In this document: positions 44,028 to 54,230 of the stretch, piece after piece
Numbering within the stretch: position 1 is the stretch's first letter
How the letters are laid out: every line of letters starts with the position of its first letter
Source: Euglena gracilis
Taxonomy: Eukaryota > Euglenida > Euglenophyceae > Euglenales
Assembly (NCBI GenBank): GCA_039621445.1
Contig: CP154956.1
Coordinates: 2,269,873-2,333,872 of the forward strand
Length of the DNA: 64,000 nt
Direction: 5' to 3'
The notes under the pieces: model-generated
Databases searched by the model: none
What the model was told of the DNA's origin: nothing
What the model saw: only the letters and a program-made list of their open reading frames with translations
Program-made: the position numbers and the translations under genes

Positions 44028-44929
44028 TGCCGAAACGGCATTACCAGGCTCATGTAAGGTAAGTGCCTTCATGGAGCCTGGACATCCATATACTATACAT
44101 ATATATATATATATATATATACATTGGTAGCGGAAATCGCTGAACAGCCCTGGGATGAACCTGGGTCCGTGTCACTCTACGCTCTGGATGGAAGAATCCA
44201 AGAGCCCCCCCCCCCCCGCCACGAGCCCCCCATCCGGACGGAAACCGTTTGCAAGAGGTAATCGCCTCTTATTGCGTCGTGAAGGAGCTACTGCTGTGAA
44301 GACCCTGGCAGCCGGGAAACCTGGCAAGCCGCTAAGTGACACACAGCACACAGCGCGCACGCCGTAATAATAGGCCAACTTGTCACTTTTCGGCCCTAAG
44401 GCCTCTTAAGGCTGCCAGACAGCAAAAATTCTGTTCTGGCCTAAGCCAGCCCCCCTCTCCTCCCTACTTTCCCCCCACCCCCGCAAAGCTGTCGCCGGCA
44501 GTCGGTTTTGTAAGTAGGCTTTTGTTTCCTAGTGCGGATATGACCGCCTAGGAGCCCTATCCGGGTATGACCAGGATAGGAGCCTGCCCCCCCCCCTTCC
44601 ACACCTCTCCCCTCGGGTTTTCAGCGAATCGCTTGACCAACCCCGCGTGCCTTTGGCACACACAAAGTGGGTGGATGGGACACTTTGTCAGGAAACCTGA
44701 CAAGCCGCGTTTCCCACAGTGGGCTTTTTCACACCCCACCTAAGCCGAAACGGCTAATAGGTAACCGCGAAACGCGGCTAACTTTTTGCGCGTTTTTGGG
44801 CTTTGCGTGGATGCCACTGTGCGGAAAGGAGAGACAGCGAATGGAGAAGTGAACCCCACCTGGGGCGGCGTCAGATATCCTGACTGGACTGGGAAACCCT
44901 GGTCCACGAAGGAAATCGGGCGTAGCCCT
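44028..44929 (+). other. 3' noncoding region of C
   Basis: No gene. It contains an inverted repeat CCAGGCTC/GAGCCTGG around a GTAAGGTAAGTG word (44040-44085), a TA microsatellite at about 44090-44121, C-runs near 44205 and 44588, and several short hairpins such as CCGCGAAACGCGG near 44766. Confidence 0.6.
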
Positions 44930-44939
44930 GGGAGGGGGA
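44930..44939 (+). other. polypurine tract of C
   Basis: GGGAGGGGGA directly precedes the 3' LTR, as required for plus-strand priming. Confidence 0.85.
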
Positions 44940-45367
44940 TGTGTACCAGGCACGTCCCAGCTCTGTAGGATATCTGCAGAGTGGGTTTTGTGACGGTCAC
45001 ACCACTGTGGAAAACCACAGCTGGTAAGATCGTGGCAGACCCTTCTGGGATCTGCCCCTGGACACGTCAGCACTTTTCTCTCCTTCCCCCACACGTGGTA
45101 TTCTTTACTCTCACAATCTCAAAGTTTGAACATTGGTTTTGTCAGAGGGAAAAACCCTCGGAACAATCGATTTTGATCTCAGAAGAAACTTCTGAATCTT
45201 TGCTTTGTGCTTTGCTTCTTGGGGAATTGGGAAGAAAAGGGGAAACCCACTTTTCGTTACTCCAAAGACTTTTCCCTACCATAAGTAGGCTGCGCACCAA
45301 GGCGAAAGCGAAAGGCTTTTACAGAAAGTCCCAAAAAGGGAAAAAGGGAAAGCTTTGGACGTACACT
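44940..45367 (+). repeat. 3' LTR of C (428 bp)
   Basis: Same length and ends as the 5' LTR (TGTGTACC...GTACACT). It is followed by GAATG, the target duplication, and then by F sequence. Confidence 0.95.
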
Positions 45368-45372
45368 GAATG

Positions 45373-45417
45373 TCCTTCTGTCTCATCCCCAGACATGTTA
45401 TCTTCCGCAATGCTCAT
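45373..45417 (-). pseudogene. first codons of F open frame 1
   Basis: Starts with ATG ten bases inside the right LTR of F and reads MSIAEDNMSGDETEG before element C interrupts it. It continues in frame at 28571 once C and one GAATG are removed. The short distance from LTR to ATG leaves little room for a normal primer-binding site. Confidence 0.55.
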
Positions 45418-45426
45418 ACTCCTTTG

Positions 45427-45747
45427 TGTAAAATGGGGGTGTGGCGATTTCCCCCTGGGGGGCCTCCATTCTTTTTCTTGCACTTCAGCCCTTCTGGCCC
45501 TTGACTTTTTCCCAATTTTGCTGCGGAGCTCACTTCAAATTCCAAAAATACACCAGAGGGCAGAGCAATCCAAAATAACTTGAACAGGCAAACATGACAA
45601 AGGAGTACGCTGATCGCCACTGTACAGAAAAAATATACAGATGGGAGTTCCTAATTACGCAGGGTAAGTCTTAACTCCAGTCTTGGCATGTCAGCGCACT
45701 ACTCTGTGATATCAACTGCACTCAGCACCTCAAAGGCTGCGGACACA
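45427..45747 (-). repeat. right LTR of F (5' LTR, 321 bp)
   Basis: Pairs with 25988-26309. It ends GCGGACACA and is followed by AACTGCCTCC of E1. Confidence 0.9.
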
Positions 45748-46351
45748 AACTGCCTCCAAGCTGGAAGCGGTGCCGCCGTCTTCCTTTGTCCCCTTTCACT
45801 GAGCTTTTGCATCGTCCATCGCACAACACGTTGGTGAGATCCCTGGCCATCTCCTTCGGTAACCAGAACCGGGTGGGCTTTCGGTACCCGAAGTCCTCGA
45901 ACATGCAGTAGTCGAGGTCCACGAAGGCCAGGTCTGGGACTACTCGCCTCCTGCGGAGCAGCCCGTGCCGGGGATTCTCGATCCACCACTTCGCCAGAGC
46001 GAGGTACTGGATGATCTCCCTCGTCTTCCTCACCACCGCATCTGATTCCCTCAACCGCCTCGGCCTTGTCGTCATTGCCGATGAGTACTCGGTGCAGGGT
46101 GGGGATGCTGCCACCAGATCGAAGTCACCCGGGGAATACTGCTGCCAGTACTCCCATCGCCGGATGTCCGCCACCACATCGGGGTGCCACCGGGAGTCCC
46201 AGTCGACACTCACGACATGGTAGCCAAGTCCCTCCAGGGCCCGGCGGACACTGCCTGTCCCGGAGAACAGGTCCAGTGCCCAGAGCTCGCGTCCGCGGCT
46301 CTGCTGGTGCTTCTCTTCTGTTGCTTCTGGCGTCACTGAGTCTGGAGGCAC
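45748..46351 (-). pseudogene. E1 DNA cytosine-C5 methyltransferase domain (best preserved copy)
   Basis: ALDLFSGTGSV (residues 25-35) binds AdoMet. VVSVDWD is the acidic motif II region. ASPPCTEYS carries the nucleophile Cys86. WWIENPRHG (ENP 125-127) is motif VI. DLDYCMFEDFGYRKPTRFWL (about 145-164) resembles the YRKPT box of compact C5 methyltransferases. There is no separate target-recognition domain before the linker to protease. All key motifs are intact, but the frame is cut by the F LTR. In the uninterrupted element it lies between gag and protease and is probably released by the protease. Confidence 0.85.
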
Positions 46352-47640
46352 GGATGTGGATGTGGCTTGGGCGATGTTCCTGGATGTTAGATGTAGATGC
46401 GGTGTTTCTTGTGGTAGATGTTGCCTTGATCCTCCTTGAGGCGGTTGTGGTTGATGCTAAGAATCGCTTGGTGGTTGGTGTTGTTGGTGGGGATGTGGCA
46501 ACGAAGAAGTCGGTTCCGGTGGAGGTTGTTGTTGAGGAGGATGTTGAGACGAAAATGAAGGTTCTTGTGGGAGAGGTAGCGGGGTGTTTCCTTGTGATGA
46601 TGATGCCTGTTCGAGTGGCGGCTGTAGTGGCAGCGGATGTCGCGAAGTAGATGACGGTTCCCGTGGGTGATATCGTTGATGAGGATGTCGCTTTGATGAC
46701 GGTTCCAGAGGCAGCTGTCGTGGTGATGCAGATGACGGTCCTGGTGGGATTTGTGGTTGATGTGGATGCTGTTGAGATGACGAAGTTCGGTTCTCGTGGC
46801 GGTTGTAGCGATTATGGATGTTGCGGAGGAGATTACGGTTCCTGTTGGCGATGAAGTTGGTGTGGGTGTCGGTGAGATGATGGAGACGGTTCTCGTGGTG
46901 GCAGCCGCGAAGGTGGGTGTCGTGAAGAAGATGAAGGTTCTGGTGGACGATAACGTTGGGGTGGATGTCGCTGCAAGGATAAAGACAGTTCTCGTGAGAG
47001 TGGCCGCGATGACGGACGTCGTGACGTGGGTGAAGGTTCTCGTCGGATTTGTGGTTGGTGTGGATGTGGCTTAGATGATGGAGTCGGTTCTCGTGGCGGC
47101 AGCGGCGATGGTGGATGCTGTGGAGAAGATGAAGGTTCTGGTGGATGTTGACGTTGGAGTAGATGTCGCTCTGATGATGATGCGTGTTTGTGGGGTAGCT
47201 GCTGTCGAGGTAGTTGTTGCAGTGAAGATGAAGGTTCTGGTGGGAGTGGTCGTTGGGGAGGATGCAGCTTGGATGATGGTGTCGGTTCTAGTGGCGGCGG
47301 CTGCAGTCGGGGTTCGGATGTCCGTTCTGGTGAGAGATGTCGTTGGAGGCGATGTTGGAGTGGGGATGACGGTTCTTGTGGATGATGCCGCTCGCGGGGT
47401 GGCTGCTGCGGGTTGCATGTCCGTTCTGGTGGGGGATGTCGATGGTGGAGATGCTGGGGTGGAGATGACGGTTCTTGTGGCTGATGATGCTCGTGGGGTG
47501 GCTGCAGCGGGTTAGAGGAGCGTTCTGGTGGGAGCTGTCGATGGTGGAGATGCTGGTGTGGAGACGGCGGTTCTTGTGGCGGATGACGCTCGTGGGGTGG
47601 CTGCGGGGTTTCTGGTCGCTTGTTGTCTGGCTGTGCGCAT
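46352..47640 (-). repeat. gag-MTase spacer with minisatellite
   Basis: Degenerate repeats of GATGACGGTTCTNGTGG-like text. The last part has three close 99-bp units (starting about 47322, 47422 and 47521). On the sense strand these give a Thr/Pro/Ser-rich stretch with no conserved frame, so I treat it as a noncoding or rapidly evolving linker. G has almost no spacer here. Confidence 0.7.
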
Positions 47641-48144
47641 GGCTGTCAGGCTCCTTGGGTGCCCTTCTTGTGGTGGATGCCGGTCGGTATCGCGCAGTGG
47701 ATGTTGCTTTGTTTGGGGTAGGTGTTGCTTTTCTTGTTGCGGATGCCGGTTGGTGTCGCGGGATGGGTGTTGTGTGGTAGATGTTGACCCTTGTGGTGGT
47801 TGTCGCGCTGAGGTTGTCGTTTCATTCTTACTTCCTTTTCCCTTGGAGTGGTTGTTGTTCTTTGTCGTTGATCTTTGCCATCTCCTTCATAGATCTCTCC
47901 CCTTCTTCCTTCCTTCCCTTTGCGACTTGACCCTTGTCGGGTTGTGTCATCGGTGGTGATTGTCTTGGCTTGCGGTTTCTTTTCTTTTTCTCCACCACCT
48001 GCCATCCTTCCTCCTCTCGATGCCCGGACAGGGTGGCGGAGCACACCTGCACGGTTCTCACCTCGTGCACTTCCTCTTGCCGGTCTCCGGCTCGGGTTTT
48101 GACTGCCTGCCCAGGCCTCCTCCCCTGGGTCCTGGGCGGCCTCT
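47641..48144 (-). other. E1 region just after gag, Lys/Arg/Gln-rich frames
   Basis: Two overlapping short frames (48157-47828 and 48044-47646) are rich in Lys, Arg and Gln. They follow the gag stop and may be the decayed start of the pol frame. No family is recognisable. Confidence 0.35.
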
Positions 48145-49017
48145 TCACTCCTCCCACTCCTTCACTGCGGCGACACTCCTCCCCCGGCCGCCGTCTTTTC
48201 CTCCTTTGCCTTTTCCATCTCCCTTTCCTTTGCTCTTGCCTTTCTCATCGCCTTTGCCTTTGCCACCCTTGTCTTGTCCACCACCTTTGCCATCTCCTCC
48301 CTTTGACCATTGTGGGTTGCCTTTTCCTTTGCCTTTGGCATCCCGTGAGTTGCTCCACGACGCTCCGCCTTGGTACGGGGCATTCTGCCACTGTCCCGAT
48401 GATGACCACTCTGGTTTTCGATCTCCTTCCTTCACCGCCGGTGGCGGTGATGGTGCACTTTGGGTGGGCTGTGGTCCGGGTTGCACCGTGCTTGTCGGTT
48501 GCTCCTCCTTCTTCTCAGACACCTTTGGAGCTGTCGGTGGCATCTTATCTTGCCGTTTGTTATCCTTGCTCACTTGCCGGACAGCTTCTTCCTCTTCTTC
48601 TTCAGCACCATCCCACTCTGCATCCACTTCCCGGTGCCACCGCGGCTGTGGCCGATGGTCTTGCTTTTGGGGGCCGGAGCTTTGCTGCGGCTCAGGCGCG
48701 TTGGCGATCCACTGCTCCGTTCGGAGCCAACGAGTCATCAGCTCGTTGATTTTTTTCGGCCCCAACTCCGCATTGTCCGGGGAGACCTTGACAACGCTCC
48801 CGCCTTGGAGCCGCTGCCGGTCATAGAGCATTTTGATGGCATGCCGATGCTCTTCCCCTTGCGGCGTCACCTTAACCCGCTTGCCGAACCGTCGCACGGC
48901 AAGTGGTCTCAGCCCGGTCTCCGCCAGCAAAATGTTCTCCACCTCCTCTGTGGCCACATCGATTGGCAGCCCATCGAGCACCAAAGTGCCCCTCTCTGTC
49001 CTTTTGTCCTCCACCAT
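48145..49017 (-). pseudogene. gag: E1 Gag C-terminal part: RRM-like module and Gly-Lys tail
   Basis: RGTLVLDGLPIDVATEEVEN, then LAVRRFGKRVKVTPQG and GGSVVKVSP follow the beta-alpha-beta-beta-alpha-beta order of an RNA-recognition motif and align with the same region in G. A Lys/Gly-rich tail (GKGKGNPQWSKGGDGKGGGQ and more) follows. There are no CCHC knuckles. It is split from the capsid part by a frameshift near 49085 and a TGA near 49040 where G has Arg. Confidence 0.7.
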
Positions 49018-49070
49018 CGCCAGCTTTCTTCACCACAGATCCCTTGGGATCGCATTCATCAACAGGCGAC

Positions 49071-50663
49071 TCAGTTCTGCATCCTGACATCGCCAAGTTG
49101 CCCAGCCAGGGTCATCATCTGTGCGTAGAGCTCACGCCACGCCTTCTCCGTTGGCTTGCCCGCGTGCGCCATCTTCAGCCGGGGGAGCTTGTGGCGGAGG
49201 GCCTCCTTGTCTTCCGCCCCAAACTCCAGGTCGAGGCGCGCCCAGTACTCTTCGTACCCGAGGTCCGGATTGGCTTCCAGCTCCTGGTCCACCAGGAGAG
49301 CCCCGGCCTCGTCGAGTGCACTTCGCAGCAACGCCAATCGCTGTGCATCGGTCATTGCTGGCATCAGCCCTTCCGTTTCTCGTAGAAACGGAATCCACTT
49401 TCTTCTCCACATTGGACAGTCCTCTGCAATCCCGCTGAACCTTCCGGGATGTCTGCCGCTGATGGACTCCAGGAGTTGTGGGCGTAGGAGTTGGAGTTGT
49501 GGACTGACAGTGTGTGCTTGCACTGGGGCGATGGTCACTTCCACTCCCCGCACCGCCGTTCCGGTTGCGCTCCTGGGTGGCTGTGTCGCTTGCGTCATTG
49601 GCATCACTGCTTTTACTGGGATTGATGTCACTGCTTCACTTTGCACCATTGATCGCGTGCTCTTTCTTGCCAACCTGAGCTCCGGTCGCACCGCAACCGA
49701 TGATTGTTGTCGTGCTTGTATTTCTGGGTACGGTTGGGACGGGAATGTGTGGACCTCTGCACGTTGACGGACTTCTTCACGGGGGATGTGTGGTTCCTGG
49801 ATGGGCGTTGTTGTGCTGAATTGTAGCCGTGAGACTTGTCTCGCCAGATCCTGTGGGACTTGAAGTCGTTTGATCTCCTCCTGCACCTTGTTCTCCACCC
49901 TCTCCATGGCCCTCGCCAGTGCCTCGTCCGCCACCTCCACCTTTTTGCTCAGCCGGAGAAGGTATCTGTCCTTCTCATCTTTGACTCGGGCCATGGAGGT
50001 TTCTAGGGCTTGCACCCTACCCCCAAGGTGGCGGAAGTCGTTCACCTCGATCTCGAGCTTCCTGATGTACTCCGTTGTCTCGCGCTTGAAGTGCTTGTTG
50101 TTCTGCTCGAGGGCCTGCATTTTGAAGATCAGATCCTGAATGATGGTGTCGGATGCGGTTGGTTGTGGGAATTGCGTTGTCTGTTGCTTTTGCTTCATCT
50201 CCTGATCTCCTTTGCCATCACTGCCACCTGTGTCTGCTGTGCTTGTTTCGTCGCCTCCACCTCCTTCTTGATCGCCGTCACTTCCTCCACTGATCTTCTT
50301 CGACCACTGACCTTCTGGGGCCGGGGTGTGGCCCCAGAGGAGAACGGGGTCCGCAGCCCCATGTCTCAGCTCCCTTGGGGGGGCTGCGGTCCGTCGATTG
50401 GGTCCGGGACGTCGGGCGTCGGGGAGGAGTAGGATGGGGGATGAGGGCTGAAGAATGGGGGATGTGGGGTGTATGAGAAGGAGGGTGGGGGACGGATGGA
50501 GAAGATGGAGGGATGGTTTGGGTCGGAGTCGGTGGGGGTGAAGGGTGGAGGAGCAGCACTGATGGGGCTTCATCGAGCCACGGTAACGGGGGGAAAAGGG
50601 GATTTCCGGTTGACTTTCCTTTCCGTGGGGTGGGGGTTCGATCCCGAGGGCTATCAAGACCAA
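49071..50663 (-). pseudogene. gag: E1 Gag N-terminal part: coiled coil and capsid-like domain
   Basis: 530 residues. A Pro/Ser-rich start is followed by a coiled coil (FKMQALEQNNKHFKRETTEY and on to about residue 280), then a Gln/Pro/Val linker. The capsid-like domain SGRHPGRFSGIAEDCPMWRR...FLRETEG...YEEYWARLDLEFG...KAWRELYAQMM is of Ty3 Gag type. It ends at TGA after GDVRMQN. The next frame continues AELSRLLMNAIP, matching G, so this is a one-base frameshift. Confidence 0.8.
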
Positions 50664-50728
50664 AATTATTTGTACTTGGGGACAGCAGGGCTAGGGCTGT
50701 GCATTGGGCATCCCCGTGGGGGCTACCA

Positions 50729-51430
50729 CGGAGCTGTCTTGCTCTCCATCTCCTCCTTGAACAACTTGTCCGTCTGACCTTGTCATCCAACTCAGCAGTC
50801 GAAAAACAGTGAACTGGCTTGATAAACTCCTCCTTCATCTGGACCTCCAGTCCCATCAGAACTGCCCAAAAACTTCTGGACCCACCTCCTTCAAATAGTC
50901 GAGACTCCGGCGGATAAAAAACCATCTGTGACCTCTGGACCACACAGATGGCCAAAGACTTGATTGGGGCTTGTCTTCGACTAGCCGGATGACAACATGA
51001 TCTTCAAATCTTTGACATACTTCTGCAGGAAAAGCATGACTTCCTTCCATCTCTTCTTCCCCAAAGACATGGATCTCAGCACTCACATCTGGTGGAAGTT
51101 TCATATCAAATAGATGTCATTCAGCATCTTCAATCTGACATTGCAATCTCTGTTGGCTTGCACACACTTGGGCACAGGCAGCACCTTCAGAGTGTCCTTC
51201 TTCTCGGGCTCAGACTGTCGATACCGGAGCAACCTGATGCACTGTTTATGTGTTTTGCCCCTGGTGCCCTTTGCATGCTTCCAGCAATTTCCAACTTGCA
51301 ACTTTTCTTGAATTGACCAGCTGCAGGCAAAATTCCCAATCAGAGTGCACTTCCAGATAAGTCCAAAGACATCCAGGTAAGCCCAGGTAAACAGTGCACG
51401 TTTTTTGCCAGCGAAAAAAAATAGACACTC
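50729..51430. other. unassigned sequence to the right of E1
   Basis: This should include the 5' LTR of E1 if it exists, but no second copy of this text occurs in the window to define it. I see no convincing gene. Confidence 0.4.
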
Positions 51431-51990
51431 AGAAAGTGTGTCGGTGCTTTTTTCGTCAATTTATGGAATTTTCTTGGCAAGGGGAGGTGCCGACCATTGG
51501 GACCCTGTGAAAATATGAAAGTTGGTCCGAAGACAGAGGTTACATGGGAGCGAAGGACAGACGCCCACTATTCACTTCTGCCCCCCCCTGCCATTTTCGC
51601 CGATTTTTTCGAATTTTTGATGCAAGGGGTGGTGACGGTCATTGGGACCCTGTGATAATGCCGAACGTGGTCGTGGGGGAGGTGTAGCATGGGTGAGAAT
51701 GACGGACGCCAATGATTCACTTCTGCCCCCCCACCCTTTTTGCCATTTTTTTCGCTTGAATGATCCAAAGGTGGTTGTAAGGGGGTGGTGACATGGGTGT
51801 GAAGGATGGGATGATTCACTCCTGCCCACCTCCTCTCTTTTTACCTTTTTTCAATTTTATCCGAAAGGGGAGGAGCGGACTGTGGAAACCCTTTGAATAA
51901 TCCAAGGGTTATCGGGAGAGGGAGATGGCAGGGGTGTGAAGGATGACAGCCTGTGGTTCACCTCCCTCTTTCTTTCCGGGTAGGATTCTC
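51431..51990. repeat. degenerate tandem repeat, units about 100-145 bp
   Basis: The phrase GACGCCNATNATTCACTTCTGCCCCCCC with following CCATTTTTTTCGAATTTT and GGTGNNGACCATTGGGACCCTGTGA-like text recurs from about 51480 to 51960, in roughly four diverged copies. Confidence 0.65.
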
Positions 51991-54000
51991 TTGGAAAGGG
52001 ATCGATGGGGTGAATACTCACATGCACCCCACCTCCTCCCTTCTTTTTCGGATGTGGAGAAGGAGACCGAGGGTCGGGGACGTTCGCATGCGTCCTTAAC
52101 CGATCTTGTGAAACCTTTTTCGACTCCGGAATGCATGATATCTTTATATTTCCTTTGACGTGGATACTTGGGTTGGTGGGAATGCCTCAAGATTAGAGTG
52201 GGTAGAAGGGGAAGTCTTTGGAGGTGAGGGGAATTTTGTGGGTCGCCGACCACTTTTAGCAGTTCGCCCGCCAACTTATTTTCTGATTTTTCCGTCGGGA
52301 GTTTTTGTTTTTGAGACCTTTTTTGGTTGGACACCCTCCAGTCACCCTTTTTTGAGGAAAGGGATCGGGGAATCAGAGATCCGTGCGCAAATGTCTTGGG
52401 TAGGGAGTTGTTGGGACCGGAGGTATATTTTTGCCTTGTTGACGCCGGCTCTACCGAGCCCAGGTAGTGGATCCCCCCGACCACTCGTGGGGGAAAGGAC
52501 TGGATTTTTGGTGGGGAGAATGCTAAGCCCGAGGAGTGACTTGTGCGGAGTCGACCAAACCCCCCCCCCAATGTGAAGGGTGGTGGTCGTGTTTTTAATG
52601 CTCGGCGAAGCGTATTTTTGTGTTTTTAAATGGCGCAAGGCGGATGCCCCCCACCCGGAATGAGTGTGGTCCTTTACCCAATGCTTCCCTTAGAAACCCA
52701 AGGCGCCGCTTGGGCCCATATGCCATTTGGGGGGCAATGGACGGTTTTTACACGCTAAAAGCGGCAACGGGTGTGGGGTGGGAAGAAATGCCACGCAACT
52801 CCAAATTTTGGGTTGGAGAAGTGTTGTAAAGGGGTCCTAACTCAAAAAATGGCAAAAAATTGGCTGAGTGGGGACGAAAATCACTTAAATACCACTTTTT
52901 GGTTTTCAGTCGGATTTAACCTACAGAAAAGATTTTTATGGTTCGTCTTGAAGGCCTGAACTCAATTTTTGACCTTGCAGGGCCGATTCTTTGAAATTTT
53001 CAAGACCGGCCGACCAATTTTCCACAGTAGGATTTGCCAATTTTCCCTAATTAACCTAAGAAAGTCACCACTCGAACCCACCAATTTCAAACCCAATCGC
53101 ACACACAGGGTTCTTTGCCCACCCAATGCACTGGTACAAAACTACAAAAAATATCAATTGATTGTGCATGCAAGAACCAGGAATTTGAAAAAAAATGAAT
53201 TTCAAGGTTCACTGGCAAAAGCCCAAGGAAAAAAAGAAAACATTGAAAAGATTGGCTTCGAAGCCCGGCGGCCGCCTCAACAAACAGCCGAGGCCGAACG
53301 ATCCGCAAAAACATCGAACCAAGGAAGGATTTTCATGGAGGTCCTACCCGGATCCTCCGGCCAAAGCGAGGCCCGCCCGGCAGCTGAAGCAGAAGAAAGA
53401 CAAAGAAGAAAGACAAGATAAAGATTGAAGCTGAAGCCCCAAGCACATTGTTCAAATTGACAGCTGCAGCTGGTGGAGGGGGGCACTGCAATAGCCCCCC
53501 AGCGCGCAGTATTGAAGCTGGAGAAGCTCAGAAGGCGGACACATACAACACACGACTGTGGTGTGCCAGCATACAACCCCCAACCACAGCCCTAAGGCTT
53601 CTAAAGAACCCGAAGAACTGCAGGCATTCAGAATAACCAATGAAAACCTGCTGGGAATTCACTTTTCTGTAAAATCTTTGGTGATGCGACAAGTAAATTT
53701 GGCAAAATGATCTTTCTGAAAAATCTGCAGATGGAATGCATTGTGGCACCTAAATTTCCAACACTGAATTTTCAGACCCGAGAAGATTATTCACAATCAA
53801 CTTGGCCAATTTCAGCAAGAATTACGATGAGGACCCAGAATGTTCTATAATTTTATGAAGTCTCCCCACAGGTTTTGCCAACGGCATCCATTTTCAGCAA
53901 GATTTATTGTGGGGGGCAGGGTCCCATTTACAAAGTGGCACGTATTCTCCCCCACAAAAAAAACCCAGGCGTTGTCTCACCCAAGGATCATTCAGTTTTC
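51991..54000. other. unassigned AT-richer sequence
   Basis: Only short frames occur, with no domain words. A Lys/Arg-rich frame at 53195-53428 and others here have no support. Nothing is recognised. Confidence 0.4.
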
Positions 54001-54230
54001 AAGTGAAAAAATAGAACTTTCCCTTTCCCCGTCACAGAAATTACCTGTGACTTTGGCAGATTTTCAGCCAAAACGGTCGGAGATGGGTGATATCCTCGTG
54101 ACGGGAAAACTTTCCCTTGTGCCACAGATTTTTGCTGTGGTTTTAACATTTTTTCAGCCAGTCTTGGAGGAGATGGGTGGGATCCTCCGTACGGAAAATT
54201 TTTCCCCTTTGCCCCCCCCCAGGCTGGGGG
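54001..54230. repeat. pair of about 110-bp repeats
   Basis: TTTTCAGCCA...GGAGATGGGTG..ATCCTC..ACGG.AAA.TTTCCC occurs twice, near 54061 and near 54151. The 260-codon frame over it (53840-54622) is not supported by any domain word. Confidence 0.6.

Larger units (their letters stand above)
28572..45367 (+). mobile_element. C: 16.8-kb chromovirus with a large extra gene, inserted in F
   Basis: Both LTRs are 428 bp, and the flanking 5-bp target duplication is GAATG (28567-28571 and 45368-45372). Order: 5' LTR, primer-binding site, gag, PR, RT, RH, IN with chromodomain, extra 5.4-kb frame, noncoding 3' region, polypurine tract, 3' LTR. The LTRs differ at about nine positions by hand count, around 2 percent. 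Gag and pol carry several frameshifts and in-frame TGA codons, so this copy is not autonomous now. Confidence 0.95.
25988..45747 (-). mobile_element. F: small LTR element, split by element C
   Basis: Direct repeats of 322 and 321 bp with TG...CA ends border the insertion in E1. The interior of F is 26310-28571 plus 45373-45426, about 2.3 kb, so F alone was roughly 3 kb. It is minus-oriented: a purine tract GGGAAGGGGAG (minus strand, 26320-26310) abuts the left LTR as a polypurine tract should. The flanks CACCT and AACT suggest an imperfect 4-5 bp target duplication. No RT, protease or integrase is visible, so it would be non-autonomous. Confidence 0.85.
45748..50728 (-). mobile_element. E1, 5' part (gag, spacer, MTase)
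   Basis: Continuation of E1 beyond the F/C insertion. The right-hand limit is uncertain. A TGGTAGCC word on the minus strand at 50728-50721, about 60 bases before the gag frame, is in the right place for a primer-binding site but matches initiator tRNA-Met over only seven bases. No 5' LTR could be paired. Confidence 0.75.

Noticed and set aside
45722-46351. Host DNA methyltransferase gene
   Set aside because: In all copies it is embedded between gag and protease of a Ty3 element, and E2 and G show it in the same polyprotein arrangement.
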